Source: Roseovarius sp. (GTDB lineage Bacteria > Pseudomonadota > Alphaproteobacteria > Rhodobacterales > Rhodobacteraceae). From it: a DNA stretch of 64,000 nt. The DNA is taken from the NCBI GenBank assembly GCA_027493545.1, contig JAOSKR010000001.1, positions 276,001-340,000 of the forward strand, written 5' to 3'. Positions 16,944 to 26,029 of this stretch are shown here, in pieces. How positions within the stretch are numbered: position 1 is the stretch's first letter; every line of letters begins with the position of its first letter. A model generated the notes under the pieces. That model was given only the letters and a program-made list of their open reading frames with translations. It was not told the DNA's origin and ran no database searches. A program made the translations under genes and the position numbers.

Positions 16944-18130
16944 ATGAGCGACAAGGACATCCCCCTTTTCCCGGAGCGAATACGACCGCCGCCTGAGCCT
17001 GACCCGCGCCGCGATGGAACGCGCCGGCATCGAGCTGCTGTTCGTTACCGACCCCTCGAACCAGGCCTGGCTCACCGCCTATGACGGCTGGTCGTTCTAT
17101 GTCCATCAGGGGGTTCTGGTGCCGATGGAGGGCACGCCGATCTGGTGGGGACGCCACATGGACATGATCGGCGGCCGGCGCACCTGCTGGATGCCAGACG
17201 ACCGCATCCTTGGCTACGCCGACAGCTATGTCCAATCGACCACCCGCCATCCGATGCAGGATCTGGCCGCGCATATCCGCGATCTCGGCCTTGAAACCGC
17301 CCGTATCGGGGTCGAGATGGAGAACTACTACTACTCGGCCAAGGCCCATGCGGTGCTGACCACCGAGTTGCCGCGGGCGCGGTTTTCCGACGCCACCGCG
17401 CTGGTGAACTGGCAGCGACTGGTGAAATCGGACGAAGAGATCGCCTTCATCCGCAAGGCCGCCCGGATTTCCGGGAAGGTGGCGCGGACCGCCATCGACC
17501 GCGCCGCGCCCGGGGTGCGCAAGAACGATCTGGTGGCCGACATCCTTCACGCCGGCATCACCGGGGTGGACGACATCTGGGGCGACTATCCGGCGATCGT
17601 GCCGCTCACCCCCTCGGGGCTCGATGCCACCGCCGCACACCTGACCTGGAACGGCACGCCGATGCGCGCCGGCGAGGCCACGTTCTTCGAACTCTCGGGG
17701 TGCTATCGCCGCTATCACGCGCCGCTCTGCCGTACCGTGTTCCTGGGCACCCCCGCCGGCCGCGATGCGCGCGGCCGAAAAGGCCCAGATCGAGGGCATC
17801 GAGGCCGGGCTCGAGGCCGCGCGCGCCGGCAACCGCACCTGCGACATCGCCAACGCCTTCATGGCCGTACTGGCGAAATACGACATCCGTCGCGAGGGAC
17901 GCATGGGCTATCCCGTCGGCCTCTCATACCCGCCCGACTGGGGCGAGCGCACCGCCTCGATCCGCAGCGAGGACGAGACCGTTCTGGAACCCGGCATGGT
18001 CTTTCATTTCATGCCGGCGCTGTGGATGGAAAGCTGGGGGCTCGAGACCACCGAGACCATCCTCATCCGCGAGAACGGCGCCGCCGAGGCGCTCTGCGAC
18101 ATGGAGCGCAAGCTCTTCGTCAAGGAATAG
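16944..18130 (+). CDS. eutD: Ectoine hydrolase EutD/DoeA, two frameshifts
   Basis: This M24 (creatinase/aminopeptidase P fold) enzyme opens the ectoine ring to N-acetyl-diaminobutyrate. The sequence follows DoeA closely: LLFVTDPSNQAWLTAYDGWS, WWGRHMDMIGGRRTCWM, YVQSTTRHPMQDLA, IGVEMENYYYSAKAH, GDYPAIVPLTPSG and GYPVGLSYPPDWGERT. Two one-base surpluses break it. One is near 16971-16975 just after the start, where dropping a base gives PLFPSEYDRRLSL. The other is in the CCCCC run 17750-17754, where dropping a base gives LGTPPAAMRAAEKAQ. Repaired length is about 394 residues. The ATG at 16944 has AGGAG nine bases upstream. It is divergent from eutB. Confidence 0.88.
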
Positions 18131-18142
18131 ACGAATGCCTCC

Positions 18143-18168
18143 GGCGGGAGTATCTGGAGAAAGATGAA
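18143..18168 (+). repeat. Short dispersed extragenic repeat A, copy 4
   Basis: GGCGGGAGTATCTGGAGAAA followed by GATGAA lies 13 bases after the eutD stop, between convergent eutD and spuC-like genes. Confidence 0.65.
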
Positions 18169-18246
18169 ACCCGGGCCGCGCCCCGGCTTCCTTCCGGTTT
18201 CAGAGACCCATTGTCCCGCCGGCGCACCGAGAAACCCGGCGGGCGG

Positions 18247-19644
18247 TCACCCCGCCGCCCGCATCAGCCCGTCCTGTTTCAACCGCTCATGGGTCAGGTC
18301 GAGCGCTTTCCACGCGCGCTCGGCCAGCAGGTCGATCTCGTCGTGCGAAATGACCAGCGGCGGCGAGATCACCATGCGGTCGCCGACATGCCGCATCACC
18401 AGCCCCGAGCCAAAACAGTATTCGCGGCAGATCAGACCGACGGTGCCGGTATCGCTGGCGAATGCCGCGCGGGCGGCCTTGTCGGGCGTCAGCGCCAGCG
18501 ACCCCATCATCCCGACGATTTTGGTCTCGCCCACCAGCGGGTGTTCGGCCAGCGCGTCCCATTTGCGCTTGAGATAGGGCGCGGTCTCGGTCGCGACGCG
18601 CTCGACGATGCCCTCCTCCTGCAGGATGCGCAGGTTTTCCAGCGCCACGGCGCAGGTCACCGGGTGGCCGGAATAGGTGTAGCCGTGGGCGAACTCGCAG
18701 CCATCGAGGACTTCGGCCACCTCGTCGCAGACGATCGAGCCGCCGATCGGCGCATAACCCGAACTCAGCCCCTTGGCCACGGTCATGATGTGCGGCCGGA
18801 TGCCGTAGGTCTGCGAGCCGAACCAGTTGCCGGTGCGGCCGAACCCGCAGATCACCTCGTCGGCGATCAGAAGAATGCCGTGCGCGTCGCAGATGCGCTG
18901 GATTTCGGGCCAGTAGCTCTCGGGCGGAACGATCACCCCGCCGGCACCCTGGATCGGCTCGGCGATGAAGGCGGCGACGCGGTCGGCGCCGAGCTCGTCA
19001 ATCGCCCGTTCCAGTTCGCGCGCGCGCTTGAGTCCGAACTCGCCGGGGCTCATGTTGCCGCCCTCGGACCACCAGTCGGGCTGGCCGATATGGTGGATGC
19101 CGGGGATCGGCATGCCGCCCTGCGCGTGCATCGCCGCCATGCCGCCAAGGCTGCCGCTGCCCATCGACGAGCCGTGATAGGCATTCTTGCGCGAGATGAT
19201 GATGTCGCGCTGGGGCTCGCCCTTTTCGGCCCAGTAGGTGCGCACCATGCGGATGTTGGTGTCGTTGGCCTCCGATCCCGAGCCGGCATAGAAGACGCGG
19301 TTGAGATCGTATGGCGCCAGCGCAGCGAGCTTTTCGGCCAGCGCGATGGCCGGCACATGGGTGGTCTGGAAGAAGGTGTTGTAATAGGGCAGCTCGGTCA
19401 TCTGCCGCGCCGCCGCCTCGGCCAGCTCGGTGCGCCCGTAGCCGATATTGACGCACCAGAGGCCGGCCATGGCGTCGAGAAATTCGTTGCCGTCGCTGTC
19501 GGTCAGGGTCACGCCGCGGGCGCGGGTGATGACCCGGGCGCCCTTGCGCGCCAGATCGCGGCCGTGGGTGAAGGGGTGCATGTGGTGCGCCGCGTCGAGC
19601 GCCTGCAGCTCGGCGGTGGGCATGTGATTGGTGATCAGCGTCAT
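18247..19644 (-). CDS. spuC: Putrescine--pyruvate aminotransferase-like protein (SpuC-like)
   Basis: This class III aminotransferase of up to 465 residues closely follows Pseudomonas SpuC through its length: HMHPFTHGRDLARKGARVIT, LDAMAGLWCVNIGYGR, YAGSGSEANDTNIRMVRTYW, GIHHIGQPDWW and AEPIQGAGGVIVPPESYW. Later matches are LLIADEVICGFGRTGNWFGS, MTVAKGLSSGYAPIGG with the Schiff-base Lys, and GHPVTCAVALENLRIL. SpuC transfers the amino group of putrescine to pyruvate, giving 4-aminobutanal. The start may be the ATG at 19644 or MPTAELQ eight codons inside. It is separated by 92 bases from a convergent-order GntR gene, and a TGATCAAAT site lies upstream of its start. A putrescine transporter is encoded nearby. 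Confidence 0.88.
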   Translation of the reverse strand: MTLITNHMPTAELQALDAAHHMHPFTHGRDLARKGARVITRARGVTLTDSDGNEFLDAMAGLWCVNIGYGRTELAEAAARQMTELPYYNTFFQTTHVPAIALAEKLAALAPYDLNRVFYAGSGSEANDTNIRMVRTYWAEKGEPQRDIIISRKNAYHGSSMGSGSLGGMAAMHAQGGMPIPGIHHIGQPDWWSEGGNMSPGEFGLKRARELERAIDELGADRVAAFIAEPIQGAGGVIVPPESYWPEIQRICDAHGILLIADEVICGFGRTGNWFGSQTYGIRPHIMTVAKGLSSGYAPIGGSIVCDEVAEVLDGCEFAHGYTYSGHPVTCAVALENLRILQEEGIVERVATETAPYLKRKWDALAEHPLVGETKIVGMMGSLALTPDKAARAAFASDTGTVGLICREYCFGSGLVMRHVGDRMVISPPLVISHDEIDLLAERAWKALDLTHERLKQDGLMRAAG

Positions 19645-19703
19645 CGCGAAGCCTCTCCTGTCGGCGGAACTCGGGTGGGCCGGCGGCTGGCCGGGTCGCC
19701 GTC

Positions 19704-19721
19704 ATAATATGATCAAATTAT
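19704..19721. promoter_or_regulatory. Imperfect palindrome upstream of spuC (candidate GntR operator 1)
   Basis: ATAATATGATCAAATTAT is symmetric around GATC at 7 of 8 positions per arm. It lies about 60 bases before the spuC-like start and shares the nine bases TGATCAAAT with the site upstream of the binding-protein gene (20534-20542). Confidence 0.5.
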
Positions 19722-19736
19722 TCGGCGTCAATCGAA

Positions 19737-20441
19737 TCAGCGCGACATGTGCCCGGCGGCGAGCGCCAGGCGCACCTGCTCCATTCCCTGCACCACGTCC
19801 TCGCGCATCGCCGCCGCCGCGGCCTCGCCATCGCCCGCGGCCATCGCCGCCAGCATCGCCTTGTGCTTGTCGGGCAGGTTCTGCGTGCCCAGACGTCCGC
19901 ACACCACCCTCAGCGACGGCCCGAAACGCAGCCACAGCCCGTCGGCCAGATCGGCAAGGATCGGCGCCCCGGCGATGTCGTAGACCACCTTGTGAAAGCG
20001 GTAGTTGCATTCCAGATAGGCGCGCAGGTCGCCCCGGGCGATGGCGGTGTCCAGCTCGTCGTCGAGAGCGGTGAGGCGGGCCAGATCGGCCGCCGTGGCG
20101 CGGGCCGTGGCCAAACGCGCCATGTAAGGGTCAAGCCATTGTCTTGCAACAATTAATTCGCCGATATTGTCGGCGCTCAGACGCGGAACCGAGACCCGCC
20201 GGTTGCCCTGGGATTCCAGCGCCCCCTCGGCGATCAGCCGCCGGATCGCCTCGCGTACCGGGGTCATGCCGGCACCAAGCCGTTCGGTCAGGCCCTGGAT
20301 GGTCACCGGCTGGCCGGGCGCGAGGTCGCCGAAAAGGACCAACGCCCGCAGCCGGCGATATATCACCTCGTGCGCCGGCAGGCGCCCGGACGCATCGGGC
20401 GCCCCGTCTGCCGGCTTCGGTCTGCCTGTCATCTGCGTCAT
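19737..20441 (-). CDS. GntR family (FadR/FCD-type) transcriptional regulator
   Basis: This 234-residue regulator starts with a winged helix-turn-helix (AHEVIYRRLRALVLFGDLAP then VTIQGLTERLGAGMTPVREA and IRRLIAEGALE). It is followed by an all-helical FCD ligand domain (about 90-225) with Asp/His positions such as YLECNYRFHKVVYD expected to bind metal or effector. It could start at the ATG at 20441 or at 20432; the latter has GGGGA better spaced. It lies between the spuC-like gene (same strand, downstream) and the divergent putrescine transporter operon. It is probably the local repressor, with a polyamine or a breakdown product as signal. Confidence 0.87.
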   Translation of the reverse strand: MTQMTGRPKPADGAPDASGRLPAHEVIYRRLRALVLFGDLAPGQPVTIQGLTERLGAGMTPVREAIRRLIAEGALESQGNRRVSVPRLSADNIGELIVARQWLDPYMARLATARATAADLARLTALDDELDTAIARGDLRAYLECNYRFHKVVYDIAGAPILADLADGLWLRFGPSLRVVCGRLGTQNLPDKHKAMLAAMAAGDGEAAAAAMREDVVQGMEQVRLALAAGHMSR

Positions 20442-20531
20442 CCCCGTCAACCCCGATCCACCGCCCGATCTGCATCCTTGCGAGTTTAGCTGTGGCGCGA
20501 ATACATTACCATATTGCCATGCGCGGAGAAT

Positions 20532-20542
20532 TTTGATCAAAT
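20532..20542. promoter_or_regulatory. Palindrome upstream of the binding-protein gene (candidate GntR operator 2)
   Basis: TTTGATCAAA is a perfect ten-base palindrome, followed by T, 44 bases before the start codon at 20586 and in the gap shared with the divergent gntR gene. It shares TGATCAAAT with candidate operator 1. Confidence 0.5.
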
Positions 20543-20585
20543 CCGGATGCAGTGCAAGAAGACACGATCCAAACGGGAGTGTGAG

Positions 20586-21668
20586 ATGAAACGACTGATC
20601 CTGACCACCGCCACCGTGCTGGCCCTGGGCACCGTCGCCTCGGCCGAAGAGGTGCGCGTCTACAACTGGTCCGACTACATCGACGAGAACCTGCTGGCCA
20701 AGTTCGAGCAGGAGACCGGCATCGCGCTGATCTATGACGTCTTCGACAGCAACGAGGTGCTCGAGACCAAGCTGCTGGCCGGCGGGTCGGGCTATGACGT
20801 GGTGGTGCCCTCGGGCACCTTCCTGCAGCGCCAGATCACCGCCGGCGCGTTCCAGAAGCTCGACAAGTCCAAGCTGCCCAATCTGGAAAACATGTGGGAC
20901 GTGATCGTGGACCGTACCGAACAGTACGATCCCGGCAACGAGTATTCGATCAACTACATGTGGGGCACCACCGGCATCGGCATCAATGTCGGCAAGGTGG
21001 CCGAGGTACTCGGCGAGGACGCCCCGACCAACAGCCTCGATCTGGTTTTCGACCCGGAGAACATGGAAAAGCTCAGCGCCTGCGGCGTTCATTTCCTCGA
21101 TGCGTCGGCCGAGATGATCCCGATGGCGCTGAAATACATTGGCGAGGACCCCGACAGCCACGACCCCGAGGTGATCGCCAAAACCGAGGCCGTGCTCATG
21201 GCGGTGCGCCCCTACGTCCAGAAATTCCACAGCTCGGAATACATCAACGGGCTGGCCAATGGCGACATCTGCGTGGCCATCGGCTGGTCGGGCGACGTCC
21301 TGCAGGCGCGCGACCGCGCCGCCGAGGCCGGTAGTGGCGTCGAGATCGCCTATTTCGCACCCAGGGAAGGCGCGCAGATGTGGTTCGACCAGATGGCGAT
21401 CCCGGTCGATGCGCCCAACCCCGACGGAGCGCACAAGTTCCTCAATTTCATGATGGACCCCGAGAACGCGGCCGCCGCGTCGAACTATGTCTATTACGCC
21501 AACGGCAACAAGGCGAGCCAGCAATACCTGGCGGAGGACGTGATCGGCGACCCGGCGATCTACCCCGACGCCGAGACGCTGGCAAACCTCTATACCACCA
21601 CACCTTACCCGGCCAAGATCCAGCGGATCGTCACCCGGCTTTGGACCAAGATCAAGTCGGGCACCTGA
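20586..21668 (+). CDS. potF: Putrescine-binding periplasmic protein, PotF/SpuD-like
   Basis: This 360-residue polyamine-binding protein has a signal peptide ending near TVASAEE. The mature start VRVYNWSDYIDENLLAKFEQ is the PotF/SpuD hallmark, with YDVFDSNEVLETKLLAGGSG, YDVVVPSGTFLQRQ, NYMWGTTGIGIN and GDICVAIGWSGDVLQARDRA later. PotF-like members favour putrescine, SpuE-like ones spermidine; the Trp/Asp pattern fits PotF. A GGGAG site precedes the ATG. It is first in an operon with ATPase and two permeases, and a strong hairpin follows its stop, as expected for a binding protein made in excess. Confidence 0.9.
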   Translation: MKRLILTTATVLALGTVASAEEVRVYNWSDYIDENLLAKFEQETGIALIYDVFDSNEVLETKLLAGGSGYDVVVPSGTFLQRQITAGAFQKLDKSKLPNLENMWDVIVDRTEQYDPGNEYSINYMWGTTGIGINVGKVAEVLGEDAPTNSLDLVFDPENMEKLSACGVHFLDASAEMIPMALKYIGEDPDSHDPEVIAKTEAVLMAVRPYVQKFHSSEYINGLANGDICVAIGWSGDVLQARDRAAEAGSGVEIAYFAPREGAQMWFDQMAIPVDAPNPDGAHKFLNFMMDPENAAAASNYVYYANGNKASQQYLAEDVIGDPAIYPDAETLANLYTTTPYPAKIQRIVTRLWTKIKSGT

Positions 21669-21680
21669 CACGGCCCGACC

Positions 21681-21717
21681 GCGGCCCGCGCGCCCGGCGC
21701 GCGGGCCGCTTGCTTTT
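21681..21717 (+). terminator. Strong hairpin with T-rich tail after the binding-protein gene
   Basis: GCGGCCCGCGCGC (21681-21693) pairs perfectly with 21697-21709 around a three-base loop, followed by TTGCTTTTT. It should stop or attenuate transcription between the binding protein and the ATPase gene, lowering expression of the membrane parts. Confidence 0.75.
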
Positions 21718-21764
21718 TAGACCGGGGGCGCACGCAGACCGCTCCCGACAACAGAGGGACACGC

Positions 21765-22888
21765 ATGGGGCAGACCGATTTCGAGCCCTGGAACGATCCG
21801 GAGGCGGAACCGCTCATCCAGTTCCGGGGGTCACCAAGCGGTTCGGCGATTTCACCGCCATCGACAACCTGTCGTTCGATATCTACGAAAAGGAATTCTT
21901 TGCCCTGCTGGGCCCCTCGGGCTGTGGCAAGACCACGATGATGCGCATGCTGGCGGGCTTCGAGGCGCCGAGCGAGGGCTCCATCCTGCTGGGCGGCCAG
22001 GACATCGCGCCGATCCCGCCCAACCGGCGCCCGGTCAACATGATGTTCCAGTCCTACGCGCTCTTCCCGCATCTCAGCGTGTGGGAGAACATCGCCTTCG
22101 GCCTGAAACGCGACCGCATGGAAAAGGACCGCATCAATGCCCGCGTCGCCGAGATGCTGAAACTCACCCGGCTCGAGCAGTTCGCCAGCCGCAAGCCGCA
22201 CCAGATCTCGGGCGGCCAGCGGCAGCGGGTGGCGCTGGCGCGCAGCCTCGCAAAGGCGCCGAAACTGCTGCTGCTGGACGAACCCATGGGCGCGCTCGAC
22301 GCCAAGCTGCGGCAGAAGACCCAGTTCGAGCTGATGGACATCCAGGAAAAGACCGGTACCACCTTCGTCATCGTCACCCATGACCAGGAAGAGGCGATGA
22401 CGGTCGCCAGCCGCGTGGCGGTGATGGATCAGGGCCGCATCGTGCAGGCCGACACCCCGGCGCGCATCTACGAGCAGCCCAATTCGGTCTATGTCGCCGA
22501 CTTCATCGGCGAGGTCACCATCATCGACGGCACCGCCAACCCCGAGGGCGACGGTTACGAGATCGCTTATGCCGAGGGCGTGCCGCCGCTGTTCGTCGCC
22601 ACCGACAAGAAATTTGCGAGGGGCCAGGCCTGCCATCTTGCGATCCGCCCGGAAAAGGTGGCGATCTCGGCGGAAAGGCCCGAAGGGCGCCGCAACGTGC
22701 TGCGCGGGCGTATCCTCGACATCGCTTATCTGGGCAACATCTCGACCTACCTGGTCGAATTGCCCCACGGCAAGGTGATCAAGGCCCAGACCGCCAACAC
22801 CCGCCGCCTGGCCCACCGTCCCTTCACCTGGGAGGACGAGGTCTGGCTCAGCTGGTCGGACACCGCCGCCGTCCTGCTGGAGGGCTGA
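21765..22888 (+). CDS. potG: Putrescine ABC transporter ATP-binding protein, PotG-like, frameshifted near start
   Basis: This ATPase has Walker A GPSGCGKTT, Q-loop MMFQSYALFPHL, signature ISGGQRQR, Walker B LLLLDEPMGALD and H-loop VTHDQEE, plus a TOBE domain. The true start is the ATG at 21765 (MGQTDFEPWNDPEAEPLIQF) with AGAGGGA upstream. One base is missing from the GGGGG run 21826-21830, which is needed to join RGVTKRFGDF to the body. The repaired length is about 374 residues, normal for PotG. Its stop is followed after two bases by the permease start. Confidence 0.9.
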
Positions 22889-22891
22889 GCG

Positions 22892-23782
22892 ATGCGGCGC
22901 GCGCTTCTCATCCTCGTCCCCTATCTGTGGCTGCTGGCGCTCTTTCTCATCCCGTTCCTGATCGTCTTCAAGATCAGCCTCAGCGATGGCGCGCTGGCCA
23001 TTCCGCCCTATACCCCGACGCTCGATCTCTCGGCCGGCTGGGAAGGGATCAGGGAATTCCTCACCGATCTCGACTTCGAGAACTTCGTGTTTCTCTCCAC
23101 CGACGACCTCTACTGGAAGGCCTATCTGTCATCATTGCAGATTGCCGTCATATCCACCGCGATAACCTTGCTGGTCGGCTATCCGATCGCCTACGGCATG
23201 GCCAGCGCCCCCGATCACTGGCGCCCCACCCTGATGATGCTGGTGATCCTGCCGTTCTGGACCAGCTTCCTGATCCGGGTCTATTCGTGGATGGGAATTC
23301 TCTCGACCGAGGGCTACCTCAACCAGCTGCTCATCTGGCTGGGGCTCATTTCCGGGCCGCTGACGATCCTCAATACCAACACCGCCGTCTATATCGGCAT
23401 CGTCTACACCTACCTGCCGTTCATGATCCTGCCGATCTACGCGGCGCTCGAGCGCATGGACGGCTCGCTGCTGGAGGCGGCCGAGGATCTGGGCTGCTCG
23501 CGCATCACCGCGTTCTGGCTGGTGACCGTGCCGCTTTCGAGGAACGGTATCGTCGCCGGCTGTTTTCTGGTCTTCATCCCCGCCATCGGCGAATTCGTCA
23601 TCCCCTCGCTTCTGGGCGGCTCGCGCACGCTGATGATCGGCAAGGTGCTGTGGGAGGAATTCTTTAACAACCGCGACTGGCCGGTCGCCTCGGCCGTGGC
23701 GGTGATCCTGCTCCTGATCCTGATCGTGCCGATCATCCTCTTTCAGCGCAACGAACAAAAGAGCCGGGAGGCCGAGGAATGA
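22892..23782 (+). CDS. potH: Putrescine ABC transporter permease, PotH-like
   Basis: This 296-residue inner-membrane permease has six predicted helices. It starts with LILVPYLWLLALFLIPFLIV and has the conserved LMMLVILPFWTSFLIRVYSW and ILPIYAALERMDGSLLEAAE followed by DLGCSRITAFWLVTVPLS, the EAA coupling loop. Unlike the permease at 6935-8647 it has the standard family size and no insertion. It overlaps the next permease by four bases (ATGA). Confidence 0.92.
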   Translation: MRRALLILVPYLWLLALFLIPFLIVFKISLSDGALAIPPYTPTLDLSAGWEGIREFLTDLDFENFVFLSTDDLYWKAYLSSLQIAVISTAITLLVGYPIAYGMASAPDHWRPTLMMLVILPFWTSFLIRVYSWMGILSTEGYLNQLLIWLGLISGPLTILNTNTAVYIGIVYTYLPFMILPIYAALERMDGSLLEAAEDLGCSRITAFWLVTVPLSRNGIVAGCFLVFIPAIGEFVIPSLLGGSRTLMIGKVLWEEFFNNRDWPVASAVAVILLLILIVPIILFQRNEQKSREAEE

Positions 23783-24593
23783 GACGCCTGACCTGGTTCA
23801 ATGCCACCTCGCTGACGCTGGGCTTCGCCTTTCTCTACCTGCCGATGGTGATCCTGATCATCTACAGCTTCAACGCCTCCAAGCTGGTCACGGTCTGGGC
23901 GGGGTTCTCGACAAGGTGGTACGGCACCTTGTTGCAGAACCAGGCGTTCCTCGACGCCGCCTGGGTCACGCTGCGGGTGGCGGTGGTCAGTTCCACCATC
24001 GCGACCGTCCTTGGCACCATGGCTGCGCTGGTGCTGGTGCGCGCCGGCCGCTTTGTCGGGCGGACGCTCTTTTCCGGCATGATCTACGCGCCGCTGGTGA
24101 TGCCCGAGGTGATCACCGGCCTGTCGCTTCTCCTGCTCTTCATCGGCATCGGGCTGGATCGCGGCGTCTTTACCATCATCCTCGCGCACACGACGTTTTC
24201 GATGTGCTACGTTTCGGTGGTGGTCTCGTCGCGGCTGGCGACCTTTGACCGCTCGCTCGAGGAGGCGGCGCTCGATCTCGGCTGCTCCCCGGCCGAGGCG
24301 TTCCGCCTCGTCACCCTGCCGATCATCGCGCCGGCGGTGATCGCCGGCTGGCTGCTGGCCTTCACGCTCTCGCTCGACGATCTGGTGATCGCGTCGTTCA
24401 CCGCCGGGCCGTCCGCAACCACGCTGCCGATCAAGATCTGGTCGTCGATCCGGCTGGGGTCAGCCCCGAGATCAACGCGCTCTCCACCATCCTGATCGGC
24501 ATCGTCTCGGTGGGGGTGATCTCCGCCTCGCTGATCACCAAGCGCGCGGCGGTGCGCCAGCAGGCGGAGGAACAGGCCGCGCAGCGCGCATGA
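23779..24593 (+). CDS. potI: Putrescine ABC transporter permease, PotI-like, frameshifted near the end
   Basis: This second permease has LTLGFAFLYLPMVILIIYSF, APLVMPEVITGLSLLLLF, the EAA loop SLEEAALDLGCSPAEAFRLV and SLDDLVIASFTAGPSATTLP. One base is missing from the GGGG run 24456-24459; adding it converts a premature end into GVSPEINALSTILIGIVSVG and a final helix, ending at the TGA at 24591-24593, about 271 residues. That stop overlaps the start of the FAD oxidase gene as ATGA, so the oxidase belongs to the same operon. Confidence 0.9.
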
Positions 24594-25927
24594 CCGCGCT
24601 TTCGCATATCTGGGAGCAGGCGGCCTACGGTCCCGGACCGATCCGCGATTGCTGGTGGAACCAGAGCGTCACACCCGGCGACTGGCCCGCCCTGACCGGC
24701 GAGGCCCGCACGCAGGTGGCGGTCATCGGTGCGGGCTACACCGGCCTTTCGGCGGCGCTGCATCTGGCCGAGGCCGGGGCGCAGGTGACCGTGCTCGAGG
24801 CCGAACACCCGTTCTGGGGCGCCTCGGGGCGCAACGGCGGCTTTTGCTGCCTGGGCGGCGCCAAGGCCGATCACGCCGCCATCGCGCGCCGCTTCGGCGA
24901 TGCGCAGGCGCGCGCCTTTGCCCGGACCGAGCGCGCGGCGGTCGAGCTTGTCGATGCCCTCATTACCCGGCTCGGGCTCGATGTCGACCGCCATTCCGAG
25001 GGCGAGACCCAGCTTGCGCACCGCCCCCGCGATGCCCGGGCGCTGCGCGCCAGCATTCCCCATATCCGCGACCTCTACGGCGTCACCCCCACGTATCTCT
25101 CACGCGCCGAGCTGGCCGCCGCCGGCCTGGGCGGCCCGTTTCACGGCGCGCTGACAACGCCGCTGGGCTTTGCCCTCAATCCGCGCAAATACGCCGCCGG
25201 GCTGGCCCGGGCCGCCCGCGACAAGGGCGCTGTCATCCATGGACAGAGCACGGTGACGCATATCGGCCGCGATTCCGGCGGTTATGTCCTGCACACCGCG
25301 CAGGGTCGGCTCCATGCCGAACGCCTCATCCTCGCCACCAACGGCTACAGCGCCGAGACCCTGCCGCCATGGATGGCCGGGCGCTACCTGCCCACGCAAT
25401 CGAGCGTCATCGTCACCCGCCCGATGACCGGCGCGGAACTGGCCGCGCAGGGCTGGACCACGCGCCAGATGTGCTACGACACCCGCCACCTGCTGCATTA
25501 TTTCCGCCTGATGCCCGACAACCGGATGCTCTTCGGCATGCGCGGCGGGCTGGCGCACACGCCCCGGGCCGAAACCGCGATCAAGGCGAAGATCCGCGCC
25601 GATTTCGACGCCATGTTCCCCGCGTGGCGCACCATCGAGACGCCGCATTACTGGTCGGGGTTCGTCTGCATCTCGCGCGACCTGCTGCCCTATGCCGGTC
25701 CGATCCCGGGGATGGAGGGCGCGTTCACCGGCTTTGCCTGGCACGGCAACGGTGTCGCCATGGGCAGCCATGCCGGCGCGATCCTGGCCGATCTGGCGCT
25801 CGGCCGCGCGCCCGAAGGCCCCTGGCCCGCGCCGCTGCGCCACCTGCCCCGCCGCTTTCCGCTGGGGCGGTTCCGGCGGCTGCTGATGCGGCCCGCCTAT
25901 CTGGGCTACGCGCTCGCCGACCTGTGA
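24590..25927 (+). CDS. puuB: FAD-dependent oxidoreductase, gamma-glutamylputrescine oxidase (PuuB)-like
   Basis: This 445-residue DAO-family flavoprotein has the dinucleotide loop VAVIGAGYTGLSAALHLAEA (about residues 43-62), an N-terminal CWWNQSV segment, FWGASGRNGGF, a CYDTRHLLHYFRLMPDNRML core and a C-terminal FTGFAWHGNGVAMGSHAG typical of PuuB. Family members oxidise gamma-glutamylputrescine or other amines with release of peroxide. No PuuA ligase gene is in the window, so free amine oxidation is possible. Translational coupling to potI (ATGA) ties it to polyamine uptake. Confidence 0.85.
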   Translation: MTALSHIWEQAAYGPGPIRDCWWNQSVTPGDWPALTGEARTQVAVIGAGYTGLSAALHLAEAGAQVTVLEAEHPFWGASGRNGGFCCLGGAKADHAAIARRFGDAQARAFARTERAAVELVDALITRLGLDVDRHSEGETQLAHRPRDARALRASIPHIRDLYGVTPTYLSRAELAAAGLGGPFHGALTTPLGFALNPRKYAAGLARAARDKGAVIHGQSTVTHIGRDSGGYVLHTAQGRLHAERLILATNGYSAETLPPWMAGRYLPTQSSVIVTRPMTGAELAAQGWTTRQMCYDTRHLLHYFRLMPDNRMLFGMRGGLAHTPRAETAIKAKIRADFDAMFPAWRTIETPHYWSGFVCISRDLLPYAGPIPGMEGAFTGFAWHGNGVAMGSHAGAILADLALGRAPEGPWPAPLRHLPRRFPLGRFRRLLMRPAYLGYALADL

Positions 25928-25939
25928 TTCGTTTCAGCC

Positions 25940-25963
25940 GCGCGGCGTCTTGACCCGCCGCGC
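25940..25963. terminator. Hairpin between convergent puuB and tdh
   Basis: GCGCGGCG and CGCCGCGC pair around an eight-base loop. There is no T-run; position between convergent stops suggests a bidirectional 3' end structure. Confidence 0.4.
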
Positions 25964-26029
25964 AGAGCCCGGGCGCGATCCCGGTCAGCGGCCCGGTGGC
26001 GTGGCCGTTTTCGTCCTCCTCGCCGAAGC

